DNA of 64,000 bases. Origin: Hericium rajendrae (Eukaryota > Basidiomycota > Agaricomycetes > Russulales > Hericiaceae). The translations under genes were made by a program, and so were the position numbers. Below are positions 1 to 12,092 of this stretch, in pieces (the stretch's first letter is position 1; each line of letters starts with the position of its first letter). The notes under the pieces were generated by a model. It searched no databases. It was not told the DNA's origin and was given only the letters and a program-made list of their open reading frames with translations. The stretch covers positions 1,612,001 through 1,676,000 of the forward strand of contig CM065884.1 of NCBI GenBank assembly GCA_033439255.1. The letters are read 5' to 3'.

Positions 1-380
1 CGATATTGGCGGGGCCTGCGTATATGATTTAGCACACTATAGTTGTACCCTCTTGTCGTAGCCAATGAATATATCTTTCCGGCATTTCTAGCCGCCTTTT
101 CGTATCTGGCAGAAGACGATTGCAAGGACTTATTACTTATTGCTACTCAGAAATATAGTTATCAATACATAGATCTTATTTCCGGCCTAGTTAAGTCTCT
201 CCGGCGCTGACCTTCGGGCACCGGACGGGGTGCGCCACAAATTGCCTTTTTAAGGTTTCGACTTGGGGGCGGAAAGAGGCCAACTGTCCGCGACGCGTCT
301 AAGGAACGCTTAGCTTGGCACCGTCGACCGCGTTCGAAACGGGACACCCACCGACCATAGGCCATTCATTTGCGCTGAAT
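1..380. other. Left flank and NUP133 5' region, no gene seen
   Basis: I see no coding exon here that joins to a neighbour. The stretch is the upstream region and probable 5' leader of NUP133. An in-frame ATG lies at 315, but the ATG at 381 gives the more natural nucleoporin N-terminus (MAAFPGSPAP). No clear TATA box is visible. Confidence 0.4.
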
Positions 381-3300
381 ATGGCCGCTTTTCCAGGATC
401 TCCAGCGCCTCGTAAAACAAATCGCACGACCCCACGCTTTTCGCCGCCTCCAAGACGCGTAGTTCGTGTCGGAAGCAGCAAGCCTGCTTCCGCTTCGGCA
501 CACCGACAAGAGCTGCAGAACGTGAACGGCTGTCGCTCATCAGGGACGATGTATCTGTTACATCTGGGATGGATATTGATGATGGAGGTTCTGGTTTTCT
601 CGAAAGAGGGCTGAGGCCGGATACTGTGTTGGCGAAGTCCGATGAATTATTGGTCTCGTTTCATGCACAATTACCGGCCGAGGTGAAGCAGATTCTGCAG
701 GCTGCAGGTGCGTTATGTTTTAGGTCCCACCGGTTCATGCTAATAGCCCGTCCTCCCAGATTTCTTCCGTGATGCATATACAGGTGCTATTGACACTATG
801 ACTGGCTTCGCGCTTGTGGCGACCTTTCAAACGTGTTTCGTCTGGCAATACAGCCAGGTCGGTTTGGTTCTACGCTACGATCAACATAGATGCGTGCTAA
901 ATGATCCGCAGGCTCTCACTGGTATACCCACTTGTTATATATTCTCATGCCCCATGGACCAATCGCAAACAGCACCATTCCATGCATTTGTTCCTTACGG
1001 CATTACTCGAGAGCCAGGGCTCATCCTTATCTCAGCCTCCGGAGACATACGTTTCTGGGATAGTATAAGCATCGGTCTCGCAGGAGGGGAGCATTTTCAG
1101 AAGACGCAGCTCGAGTTAGAGGCAGGCGAGAATGTCACATCCCTTACTAGGTCGGACGTATGTTCTCATCTATTTTTACTCTGGCTACTGACTGAATATC
1201 CTCTCAGCCACAGACATACATTGCCTCTACTTCGAAAGGGCGTCTGTTCCGCCTCGCACTGACTTCATCGGGAGGCAAATATCATCTCACTGCGCGCACG
1301 TTCTCGCGGCCCACATCTTCCATGTCTTTCTCGCGCTTCTTGCCGTCATTATGGTCTTCGCAGATCCTGCAGCCAGAAAGTGGCAATATCACCGCCATAG
1401 CGCTTGGTGAACACAACAGCGTTGGTAGAGATCTTTGGGCCCTTGTTGACTCGCGCATACAAAAATGGAATCTCGCCAGCGAAGGCTGGGAGGAAATTGT
1501 GCAGGAAGAAGATGTGGCTTCCGTCATCCTCCCTGCTATCAAAGAGATGCTTCCTAACGTCGATCAAAATGCTTATCTGGATCTTGAGCTTCTTGATGTC
1601 GCAGTCGAGGCGTGAGTCTTTCATGAAATAGCGGCAAGGTTCCCAGCTGATCCTCAAGGTTGTCTTTCAGCTCAGGTCAACTGGTTTTCCTCACGTCTTA
1701 CAGTGGTACAATAGAAGACGGAGGTATGGGAGTGGACATGACGCCTCGCCGGATATATGCGCTCGTCAGAGTATCTGGTTCTCCCGGTTTCTTGAGTGTC
1801 GAGAAAATCATCACGGTGCCTTACCAAAGCGTACGTCCGGAGCGTCTTATCGTATGGAAGCAGTATTGATGTTGGAACAGACATTTGGTGCTACCGAGGC
1901 CCCCATGCATCCTCAGCTACAATTGGTCGCAGGAGGTGCACTGCTGGTTGTTCAGTTCGGAGATGCCGTCACTATCTGCGCTCGAGGTAACGTCGATAAA
2001 GTCAGTTTATATAAGACTGATACTAATTTCACTGGCTGTAGATAACGCGTACAAGGATCGTATCGAACTCAAGTCGTCGTCAGATCGCACGCTTGGTGTA
2101 GGAGTTGTTGAAGATCAACCTGAAGTGCTTGTTTTGACTGCCTCAGCAATGATCAAAGCCTCCATCGACTTCGATCAAGTTTCCCAATTCGATCCAGAGT
2201 ATGTTTGTCTCTGATGCATGAATAACTCATCTTGACTGAAGAATCATAGGACTGGGAGAAGCAAACTCATTAAATCGATTATGACCCAGGCTATCTTGTA
2301 CGGGTCCCATCCAGAGGTGCGGCGAAGAAATATCCTTTGTTTTACTTCCGAACTCAAATGAGCTCGTATATAGAATCCTCTTCACTTCAGTTTCCCACCG
2401 GAAATCGACGAAGAATCTCTCATGTCTGGCGCGGAACAGCTCAGTCGAGCAGTCCTCGAATCAGGTAACAATATAATCGGAAAGTACTCTTGTCACCACT
2501 GACAGCCTTCTTTCCCTAGATCATGAAGTAGTTCGACCGAATGATGACCTGACATCACAGATGACAGCGAGAAGAGAACGTCTCAGTTTCTTGATCAAAT
2601 TTATCAACGAGAATGGTGTTCTAGGGAAGGTATATCACCTGCACTTGTCATTCATTCGAGTGCTCAATTAGTTCCATAGATCTCCCAAGCATCTCGACAG
2701 CGCCTAGCGTTCGACGCAGAGAAACTGTATGCAGCACAGCAGCTATGGCTGTCTCTCAACGAGTTCTTATCGTAAGCTGCAACTTCGCATATGTGTCTGA
2801 ATACAAGTGCTTACCTTTCGCCAGGCGCGGCCATCAGTACAGTGTGCTGAACGAAGCAGTGTACAACTACATGAATGCGGTAGGCGAAGGCCATCACGAG
2901 GATTTCATGAGGGCCTTCTTCAGGCTGCGGGTCAGCGACCTTGGAAAGCTTCTGTCCCACGTCATGGAAATCCTGCGACGACACCAGAATGAAGCGCCTG
3001 GAGCCTTGCAGAACGTCCTAGCCGAGGTCAACGGCATTTTCTTGGTACGCTCAAGCGCACTCTTATCCTTGCGGCCCGACATTGACATGATCGCAGAATG
3101 TCCTGACATCAGCATTCGAGTTCCGCCAACAAAATAACGGCGTATATGGTCTTGAGCCTCCGCTCGTTAAGCCATGGACGAGTCGAATGGACATTATCTT
3201 GGCACTGATCGAGCTGTTCGACGTCACTGCAAACCTAACACCGACGAGTGGCTCATCTGGTGACTCTAAGTCACAATTGCCGCAGCTCGCTTCGGTTCTT

Positions 3301-5022
3301 TTCGCGTGCATGACAGAGCGTCTGTCGTGGATGAAAGTGTATGTCTCCTGTCGCGTTTGAGAAGTACGAGAACTGACCTTTCAATAGGGCTGCCGTTGAA
3401 GAGCTAGCTTCTGATCGAGAACTCACAATGCTTGAGGAGCGCTTTCAGCACCTGAGGCCCGAAGTAATGGAGCGGTTATGTACATATTTCTGCCTACTTA
3501 CGATTGCCCTATACTTATGCTTATATTCGTGCAGGCGCCAATGGCTTCGCCGACCATGCGTTCAAGCTCGCCGAACGGTATCGTGACTTCCGTAGCTTGG
3601 CATCTTTATGCAACAAAGATATCACATATCCCCCTGAGCAGAATCCGAACGCATTCAGTATCCAGGCTTACATCGAGCGATTCCGGGACGAATTTACGGA
3701 AGAGCTGTACCAGTGGTACATCGAGCATGGCGCGTGTGGCATTTCCCAATAATGCGGACCAAAGATTGTTAATGGTACCTGTTCTTTCTCCAGGGGAACT
3801 CCGTACCATGTTTGCTACGGAAGATCAGTACAGCGACTACATGGACCGGTTCTTCGCAAAACATCCATATTCATCTATATCGTGGATCCATGATCTGCAC
3901 CAGACTAGGTATGAAGCGGCAGCGGAGTCGCTGCTGTCCGAATCCCAAGATGCCGGGGAGCTTGCGACGAAACAGGTACATCTCGTCGTACACTATGTGG
4001 TATATGGGACGCTCACATTTTTTGCAGCTCATGCTCAGCATCGGCAAGCTGTCGCATCTTGCGCATCTGCAAGAAAATGAAGGTGCCGAAGACGAGTCAT
4101 TGTTGGATGGTACGGTGCATATCATTTCTACAAGGACCGCGGCTAAAACCGAGTAATAGCATTCCACGACGGCCTCGACTTTGTCAGTGTCCATGAGACA
4201 TTGGTGGATGAGCTGAAGTCCGCGCTTGCCTCCATCCGGGCGAAGCAATCCCTTGATGCGCAGGTCGACACCATTTTCAAAGCGAAAGCTTCCAGGCTTG
4301 CCGATCGGCCAAGCCTGACTTTGGTGCATTTCTTTGCTGCTTTGTGTATTAACCATGCTCAAACAATATCTTCCAGATATTCAAAGCGCTGGTACGATTG
4401 CTACTGCAGGGCAAGGCGTTGTCAGTCGAAGAGGTCGCGGACGTTTTATCGTTGAAAGACAACACGAAGACAGTGGAAGACTATGCGACGGCATTGCATC
4501 TCCTGGCCCGCGCAGATGTACGTGTAGATCTTTCTCCGTCTATAGCAGATACAGGTGCTCATATGTTCCATAGTATCTCCCGGAAGCACGAAGGCTCGCT
4601 GAATTCAGGAGCATTTGGCGCCGCATCTACATCCACGACGAGTGCGTCTAAACCCACATTCAATCCCACGCAGATCCTAACCTCACCCCAGCTGGGACCG
4701 CATCCGCCACACCGTCGGCGTGACCGACGCCGAGCTGAACGAGCGCTTCCGCAACACGGCCCTCTTCACCGCGCTCTCCGCGACGCTGCCGAAGCGCCAC
4801 CAGCCCACAGGCTACATCCTCTCGCCCGCACAGGCGCTGACCGTGCCGACGCATACGGAGATGGCGTCGCGCTGGCCGCGCATGTCGGCGGAGGAGCGCG
4901 AGGCGCTCGCGGCGGATTACAGGGCGGAGAGCGAGCGGCTGGAGCGGTACGATCTGAACGACGCGTTCGAGCGCGCGAAGGAGCTTGTGCTGGAGCAGTT
5001 CATGTGGGGGCAGGGGTCGTAA
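381..5022 (+). CDS. NUP133: Nucleoporin Nup133 (Nup84/Nup107-160 complex scaffold)
   Basis: Structural nucleoporin of the Y-shaped complex that coats the nuclear pore membrane. The spliced protein is roughly 1,150-1,200 residues, the usual fungal size. The N-terminal part is a beta-propeller. Recognisable family stretches include YTGAIDTMTGFALVA, PYGITREPGLILISASG and FWDSISIGLAGG (about 770-1110). The C-terminal part is an alpha-helical stack with NNGVYGLEPP (near 3130), ANGFADHAFKLAERYRDF (near 3540) and the terminal TDAELNERFRNTALF (near 4725). The gene has many introns of about 50 nt; 708..759 is a clear example. Near 497 the frame changes between SSKPASASA and TPTRAAERERLS. Either one base is missing from the GG run at 497-498, or a 53-nt intron at 466..518 is used. 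The start at 381 was chosen because the segment after it is Pro/Arg-rich, as in relatives. Identity is confident; the first exon boundary is not. Confidence 0.9.
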
Positions 5023-5117
5023 AAGTACAGATCCGGTGCTGTGCATATGTGTATTTTCAACGATAGTGGACTCGGATGCAGAAAATACTGCCAGTGTAAC
5101 GGCGGGGTGGTATGAGG

Positions 5118-5663
5118 CTAGCCAAAGAGGCGTGCGGTGAATTTCTCGTAGTGAACCCGCGCGGCGAGCTTGATCTCCTCGAAGCTGCGCCGGCGCCACT
5201 CGCGATTGTAGGCCTCCTGGCGGCTGCTCTCCTGGATGACCCAATGCTTGTAGAAGTCGGCGAGGGCGCGCTCGCGCGCATCCGGCGTCGCCGTGTCTGG
5301 AAGGCTGCTCAAAACTGCGTCCTTCGCGGCCTCGAAGCGCGTATTGCTCTGCACGGCAGTCAGTCGCGAACTTCACGCTAGAGAGAGAAGACGCACGTTG
5401 GTCCAGAAGGCATGGTTCCATGCATCGAGCTGCTGGCGCTGCAGCTTCCACTGGTACTCGATGGTGTCGCCCCCGCGGAACTCGCTAAGCGAGTATGGGT
5501 GCCGCAGGTCCTCGGCGTGCGGGGGCAGCGGATCATCGTAGAGGATGGGACGAAGGTTAGAGATGGGGTCGGGCGGCCCAACGCGGTTGCAGGCCCGGGG
5601 GGTGGTGTGCAGGAGGCGGAGGGCGCGCCAGGCCTGCGGTGGTGGGCGTAGTGGTGCAAGCAT
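5118..5663 (-). CDS. COA8: COA8/APOPT family mitochondrial cytochrome c oxidase assembly factor
   Basis: Two exons, 5397..5663 and 5118..5348, joined across a 48-nt intron (5349..5396), give about 165 residues. The N-terminus is Arg-rich and Leu-rich without acidic residues, as expected of a mitochondrial presequence. Family signatures are clear: VGPPDPISNLRPILYDD, HPYSLSEFRGGD, YQWKLQRQQLDAWNHAFW and, after the splice, SNTRFEAAKDAV, ending in a basic helical tail with YNREWRRRSFEEIKLAAR. Metazoan COA8 protects or assembles cytochrome c oxidase under oxidative stress; the same role here is inferred from family membership. It ends about 95 bp from the NUP133 stop in a tail-to-tail arrangement. 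No frame problem is seen. Confidence 0.85.
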
Positions 5664-5895
5664 AAGACGCGCGGGCGGCTGTTCGCGGGTCCCCTGAACT
5701 CAATAAGACGTTCACATACGCTTTTCGTAATTTTCGAAATGTACAGCAGTAGATATAGCATGCAGTTGGGAACTCGTTGGACGCGTATACTAGGTTGTGA
5801 GGAGAGGGGCTTTACAATATATCGAAGATATCCGAAATTATGCAACTGTCTATCCTTGACCGTCTATGCATAGTGATATCTACGAGCCGACATTT

Positions 5896-6908
5896 TCACG
5901 CCTTCGACCCAGCACCCGCCTCCCCGTGGGACTTGGTGATTTTCACAGCAGGCTTTCCGTGGATCATCCGTTCCATCATCCAACCACCGATCCAGAAACT
6001 TGCGACCGCACCGAGCACGTATGACAGCCCGCGCGCCTCGTCCGGGCTCAGCTTCCGCGAGTAATCCCTGTGGTCTGATTTCTGCTCGGCCTTCAGCTCT
6101 GGCAGCTTCGTGGGCAGGCACAAATCCTCTGCGATATCGGCCCAGACGCCCTGCTCATCGAGCGGCGGCACGCGGCTGGTGGTGGCAGACGTAGGCGGCG
6201 ACTCGAAGGTGACGTCGAAGGCGGGCTCAAGGTTATACGTGGGACCGCCGGCGGCGTGTGTTGAGGATCCCGCGACGACTACGATTTTGGGAATGGTGAG
6301 TTCCTCAGCGGGCTGGGCCTCGGTCTCGGCCTTTATGCGAGATGACTCCCAGAGATCGGGCACGAGGGGCTGCGGACAACGTGTGTGGTTAGGAATGCGG
6401 CGAGGACAGTTGTGCACGGAGCGCTGCTTGACACGCGGAGATGAATGAATGCAACACGTACAATTGCGATGGGGGGCTCCGGAGGAGATGCGGAAAGGTC
6501 GGGAATCTTCACTTCCAGGAAGTTCTTGGGATAGGCAGATGGAGGTGGGGGTGGTGGGGAGGGGGTGGAGGGGGCAGCCGTTGTAGAGGCATTGCGGGTG
6601 TGAGCCGGAGGCTCAGGAGACGCGACAGACTCTGCGGCGAGGCGCTGATCATATTCTTGAATGCGAGTGATCAGCGTCGCCTTGTTGCCCCTTCTGCCAG
6701 GTGTTCAGACTTATAGAATGAATTGAACGGAGACGGTGACTTACGCGGGAATGCCGCGTTTTTTGGCCTCTTCCCTGAGATCTGCTACGGTCTTATTTTC
6801 CCATGTGCGCGTAAGGAGGACGGAGGACACGAGGTTTCTGTTATTGCGCACAACAGAGGCGGTGGAGAGATGGCGAAACGAGCGGAGCTGGAGGGAGAAC
6901 CGGAACAT
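5896..6908 (-). CDS. Mitochondrial SAP-domain membrane protein (Aim34-like)
   Basis: Three exons (6745..6908, 6462..6693, 5896..6369) give 289 residues in frame. The N-terminus MFRFSLQLRSFRHLSTAS looks like a mitochondrial targeting signal; an upstream in-frame ATG at 6938 is an alternative start. A SAP motif follows (NKTVADLREEAKKRGIPA, then GNKATLITRIQEYDQR across the first splice). Next come a Pro/Ser-rich linker, a PLVPDLWESSR block, and near the C-terminus one hydrophobic segment (LSYVLGAVASFWIGGWMM). This matches the layout of yeast Aim34, a mitochondrial protein of poorly known function. SAP domains usually bind nucleic acid, so a nucleoid or membrane link is possible but not shown. 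Confidence 0.65.
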
Positions 6909-7247
6909 GGCGGTGGACGTTGAGCTGAAGAGGCGCATCGCGTCGCTTTCACGCACTCGGAACGAGCGGCACGTGGGGTCTGTGTGCCGTACCGTTCCGG
7001 ACAACTCTGTCGAAACTCGGACTATTACCGTGACGAGGACATCGATAATCACAGGAGTGACCGAGGAAGAAGGGCAGAGGGCTGCAAGTTCTAGGACGCC
7101 GAAGAAACTTGCCTCGTGTTTGAAGCGTCATATCACTCCCCGTGCATCTTTCATTCCACCCATCTCTCTCCATGACTCTTTCGCCTCCTTCAATCTAATC
7201 ATTCGTCCCGTCCCCCTCTCATTCCTTCCCTACCTTAAATATCCCCC

Positions 7248-9159
7248 ATGCTACTCTCGCCAGCGTAAGTACACCCCCACCTCCCCGTTCCTCCATTCAT
7301 CAATCAATCTGCTCCCCCAATTCAGGACATCTAACGCCAGTCTCCCCTCCCAATCCTTCTGGTCCAAGCTCAAAGGTGGATCAGGCGGTGGAGGTGGAGG
7401 AGGAAAGAGCCATAAGGACAAGGAAGCCGACTTCCGCTCCCAGCAGTCAAACATGGCTCTCAGCAGACAGCGCCTGCTGACTCTCGTCTACGGCGACATG
7501 GAGACCGTCCGTATGGTGTGTGGCCCATTCTTGTCTGTCCGTCTCCCATTTTCTGACTTTTAGTGTGGCCCCAGCTCCCCAGCACATTTGCCGTATGTTC
7601 AACACCTCTAGCTCGCTATAATCTCTTATCTGTCTTCCCAGGAACTTGACGCTGTCGCAAGAGACTGGACCAAGCCCCCTCCAGACGCCGTCTTCAGTCT
7701 CCGTGTGCCCATCGACTATGTACATATTCAAACTGCTGTGAGTGCACATTTTACAGTTGACTTGATAGCTCTGCTCACTCTACGCACCAGCGACTTGTGT
7801 CCGGTGATTATGTTTATGTAGGTGTTTGTCGAGACGTTCCGTCGCAATTGCCTGACGCCACACTTAGTTAACCGGTGAAGATTCGTATCAAATAGCGACC
7901 ATGGGTGTCCCTGGTCTGCGAGTCGAAATTGTCAGCGATGCCCCGCCGCCACCCGACGAACCTCCGTAAGTGATTATTTCTGTCTCTGCCCTATATTCGG
8001 CCCTGTAGACGCTCAACTGACCGTTGTTTCTGTTTATGATTCGCCTATGATAGCCCGCCTCCGTATGTGCAAAATCAGGTTTTGTTATGCGTGAAATGCT
8101 AAATGAAACTACAGGCCGCCGCCCGTCCTCGAGATGGACGCCACCTTCAACCTGGAGTTGATGCCCGGACAAATCGTCGCTCTTGATACGACGGTGTCTT
8201 CCGAGGAACTCGACATGGCACGAATGGAAGACGGCACCACTGTAGATGGTGTCTTCTGGGGAAACTTGACATCGTGCATGATGGCGATAACCACAGGATG
8301 GAATTCAGCGGCACGCGTATCGTCGCTGACGACATGGCACCCGACATGATGGTCGACTCGCGCGTCATCACGAAGCTTGCCGAAGCTGCGAAGCCAGCCA
8401 CGGCCAAGTGCCGCCTGAGCTTGCTTGCGCCTTCCATGCAATACTGTGACGTCGTCCTATCGTGCTCCCCCATGTGGAAGATGGGCATCACGTGGCCGCC
8501 TGCGGAAGTGCTCGAGGAGGGCAAAGTCAAATATTTCCTGCGAGTCCACCCTGGCGGCGGGTTCGAACATTTTGAGAGCGAGATGGTTTCTACGTCCATT
8601 TATTACGAAGCAACGTAAGCTCGTCATCACACTCTTTGACCAATTTTCGTGTTCTGACGACATCATCATCGCAGCCCGGAACCTGCGATGCTTGATCCGA
8701 ACGAATTTGTAGCACCAAGAAACAGCTTTGCCATGTCCTTCAGGGACTTTGTTCCCCACCTCATGAATGTATTAGACCAACTGGGCATGTCCATACACGC
8801 CCGCACTGACTTTATCAAGTACGCCCATTTTTCTCGCACGGGCTAATCATTACTGATCATATATGCACAGCACTCATCTGCACTCATTCGCGACACACAA
8901 AAACATTGCATACCGCTTCCTCTCTCCCGGCCGCATCGCCGCCGCCATTGACATGTCCGTCACCGCCGACCCCTGTGTCTTCACGCGGCTCTTCCTCATC
9001 TACCGCGGCGTCCTCGAGGAGGATATGGGCATCTTCGCCGGTGCCGGCGAAAAGGAGGCCAACTCGCACAACTGGCGCGAGGTCGTCGGCTGGTCGGAGA
9101 ACTCGAAGGACACGACAATGTTCCGCGTGCTCGAGACGTCCGTGCTCGAGGTGACATGA
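7248..9159 (+). CDS. Unrecognised conserved-looking protein with Gly-rich and Pro-rich segments
   Basis: I do not recognise the family. The first coding exon is only 17 nt (7248..7264, MLLSPA), followed by a 61-nt intron. Next come SFWSKLKGG, a Gly run, KSHKDKEADF and a long mixed alpha/beta-like region. A poly-Pro stretch is assembled from several exons, including a 9-nt micro-exon at 8054..8062 between two introns. The C-terminal half (HPGGGFEHFESEMVSTSIYY, HLHSFATHKNIAYRFL, MFRVLETSVLEVT) has the codon use and even composition of a real gene. At 8258-8261 (GGGG) the frame changes. One additional base gives the smooth reading VDGVFWG then KLDIVHDGDNHRMEF; a weak-donor intron (starting near 8204) is the alternative. 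It is divergent from the SAP-domain gene, with about 340 bp between starts. No function is proposed. Confidence 0.7.
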
Positions 9160-9580
9160 TTCGATTCCTCTGCTCCCCTGCGCAGTCAGAGTTTGTATGG
9201 ATATTCTTTGTGGATTCTTCCTTTTTTTGTTCTTCTTGCTCATGGTCGTTCCGGTATTCCTTCAGTTGTGGTATCATATCAGCATCTTTCTTTGTGGAAT
9301 ACCTATTCATATGCTTCATTGTCTTATATCTGTTTGCGTTGAAGCTTTTTCTCACCTACCATGTCGCGAAGCTATCGCTGTGTTTTGTAAACGCTTTCCT
9401 GTAGTCGATCTACTCCGTGTATCCAAAGACGTTCTGATGATTTTGCACCGTTCTGAACTTCTCCTGCGTGACTTCATAGACGCGTTGTGACGTGACGTGA
9501 CTGGACGCGCCAATTGGCGCCGCTTGCGTCGACGCGAGTCCGAGACACCAATTATTCACCATCACCCTCGTAAACGCAAA

Positions 9581-11878
9581 ATGGTCAAATCGGCATAGTA
9601 CGCACTTAACACACTACCATCCGATACCTAACATTAACCCATGGCAGCGAACTCGAGCGCGAAGCGAACATCGCGCGCAACCGCGCGCTTCTCGAGCAGC
9701 TCGAGCTCCGGGAGGCCGTCGCGGCGCTCGGCATGCCCTCCAAGGCAAAGGCGAAGCCCACCGCGAAGCCCGTTCCAGCCGTCAAACGCGTGAAGAAGGA
9801 GGTCGACGCACGCCGCGGCGGCAGTCTGCGCGGCTGCGGCGGACGGTCGCGGACCCGAACGAGACGCCCGGGCGCAAGCGCAAGCGCGAGGTGCGTGTGT
9901 TTCTCTGTGTTGCGGGGCGAAAAAACGAGTGCTGAAAATGATGATGGCTCGCAGCAAGAGGAGGAGGCGCTCCGGGCGAAGCTGGAGGAGGAGCGGTTGG
10001 CGGAGGAGGAGCGCCGGCGCGAGGCGAAGAAGCCGCGGCACCAGGACCTCGATCTGACGACGCTGTCGGAGGACGTCGACGACCTGTCTGGCCTCCGGCG
10101 GGTGCTGGAGCTGGTTACGAAGGAGCCGCGCCCGCGGCGCGTCGGCGACCAGGATGCATTCGTGTTTGAGGAGGATAAGAAGGAGGAGGCGGAGGTCGAG
10201 GCGCTGCGGGAGAGGTTGCAAAAAATGAAGGTCGTCGCGCGGGCGAAGGTCAGTGGGGACCGGGTGTATAGTGCGGCATATCACCCGGAGACGTCGAAGG
10301 ATCTGATCTTTTTTGGAGGTGAGTCGCGTTCATTTGTGGCGAGGCTTGCGTTTAATCCCTCATTCTGTAAGATAAACATGGGGAGTTGGCTATCTGGGAT
10401 CCTCGCGCGCAGCCGGAAGAAGAGACGGGTGACGACGACGATGTAAAGGAGGTGTCTAATCCCGAGGGTGGAAAATTCTGGCGCCTGCAGACACACTGGC
10501 CAGCGACGGCCAAATCCTCGATATCGTCTATACGCTTCGATCCTCTCGATGCACACACTGTAAGTCCAAAATTTTCGATCTCAGCGCATTTATTCGTGTC
10601 GCTGAATGGGCTTTTATGCATCCCGCAGGTCTATACCTCGTCGTACGATTGCACCGTTCGCAGCTTATCTTTTACTTCTGGCGTGTCTCGCGAGATATTC
10701 TCTACGGACGATGTCCTCATCTCCTGCGTGGATCTGCCGCCTGGTGGGAACGAGATGTGGATCTCGGACAACGGCGGCGGGATCACGCATCTCGACCTGC
10801 GCCAGGACCGATCGAAGGCGCGTTGGTACCAGCTGTCCGAGCAGAAGATCGGCTCCGTCAGCGTCAACCCGAGAGAGCCGCATTTTCTGCTGACCGCATC
10901 CAATACCCGCTTGTTAAAGTGAGCCTCTTCGCATTGTGCATTACATGATGGTTTGTCCCACTGACATATTTATTCAGAGTATGGGACGTCCGTAAACTGG
11001 GGAAACTACCCGTACGTAGACGCTTACTGTCTTTTCCGCACGGCACTGACGACCTCGAGCAGGCAAAGAACGGATCTCTCGATTTCGAATACGACGCCAT
11101 CGACAGCCTCATAACATCTGCAGACGGCAAAAGCTGCCTGCGCGGCGAATGGCCGCACAACAAATCAGTCAGCTCTGCGTACTGGGATCCCCGCGGTAGG
11201 AGCATCGTGAGCACGAGCTACGACGATACAGTCCGACGTCTGTCCCCTTCTTCGATCCGGGCTTCTTTCCGCTCACTGTAAGGGCTGCGTTTTCAGTCTG
11301 GGACATCAAGCCAGCAAGCTTCGCCAGAAATGCGCCCTTCTCCGCTTTCAAGCCATTTAGCCGTTTTCATCATAGTTGTCAGACTGTAGGCGCCGAAGGT
11401 ATTATTCGCCGTATTCAGAACTCATTTTGTGTATCGATTCAGGGTCAATGGGTCACAGTCCTCAAGGCGCAGTGGTCGCAGAACCCTGATGTCTTGCCCC
11501 ATTTCACAGTGCGTTCTGCATGCATGAAGTCTTTCATCTGTGAAGCTCTAACGTTCATGCTAGATCGGAAATCTAAATCACTCGGTGGACATTTTTCGTA
11601 CAAGGTGAGATTTGAGAGACAAAGTCACGAACCTATATCCTGAATTTCACGTTTGCAGGGTGATCTCCTCGCAAGGCTTGCGGACCGAGAACGGTGACTT
11701 ACTAGTCTCATGTTCTCCCGTTTTTCTTGCTCACTTAATGCATTCCACTAGTGTCTCGGCCACTCCAGCCGTCACCTGTTCGCATCCTAGTGTGGTGGAA
11801 CGGGCAGCTTCTGGCACTGCATCTGGGAGGTGCTACTTGTGGGCCCCGTCCGATACAGATGATGAAGAGAGAGAGTGA
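9581..11878 (+). CDS. CMR1: CMR1/WDR76-type WD-repeat DNA-damage-binding protein
   Basis: Nuclear WD40 protein that in yeast joins the intranuclear quality-control site after replication stress. A 17-nt first exon (9581..9597) splices over a 50-nt intron to ELEREANIARNRALLEQL, the conserved N-terminus of the family. A basic patch (RRTVADPNETPGRKRKRE) and an acidic coiled segment follow. The propeller then runs with VYSAAYHPETSKDLIFFGDK, GELAIWDPRAQ, YTSSYDCTVRSLSF, VWDVRKLGKLP and STSYDDTVR. Near 9807 the frame changes between KRVKKEVD and RTPRRQSARLRR with only a 23-nt GT..AG interval available. A lost C at that point is the simplest explanation. The C-terminus is acidic (APSDTDDEERE). Identity is strong; the exon with the frame break needs correction. 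Confidence 0.88.
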
Positions 11879-12008
11879 ATTTAAATATGACATCTTTCTG
11901 TATAGATCACAAGTGTATGACCGGATATCTTTTTTGTTTTTGCTTATCAGCTCATTGTGGACTTCTGCGTCATGTGTTGCTTTAGGAAAATGATGCTTTA
12001 AATATTAA

Positions 12009-12092
12009 GGGTACATGGTGTAGTTGGTTATCACGCTCGCTTAGCATCATCTTGTATGCGAGAGGTGTCCGGTTCAATTCCGGATGTATCCA
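12009..12092 (+). tRNA. tRNA-Ala (AGC) with a 10-nt intron
   Basis: The acceptor stem pairs GGGTACA (12009-12015) with TGTATCC (12085-12091). It includes the G3:U70 wobble pair, the alanine identity element. The anticodon stem CTCGC pairs with GCGAG and the anticodon AGC is at 12043-12045. Ten bases (12047-12056) sit one base 3' of the anticodon, the standard eukaryotic tRNA intron position. The T-arm contains GGTTCAATTCC. Confidence 0.93.

Noticed and set aside
4660-5451. A 263-codon open frame on the minus strand
   Set aside because: It overlaps the NUP133 C-terminal exon and COA8 in other frames, is Arg/Ala/Leu-rich as GC-rich shadow frames are, and has no recognisable motif.
9804-9828. 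A 23-nt GT..AG interval that would fix the CMR1 frame
   Set aside because: Too short to be a spliceosomal intron; a lost base is more likely.
9634-10284. A 216-codon minus-strand frame
   Set aside because: Shadow of the charged CMR1 N-terminal exon; Leu/Arg-rich composition with no domain.
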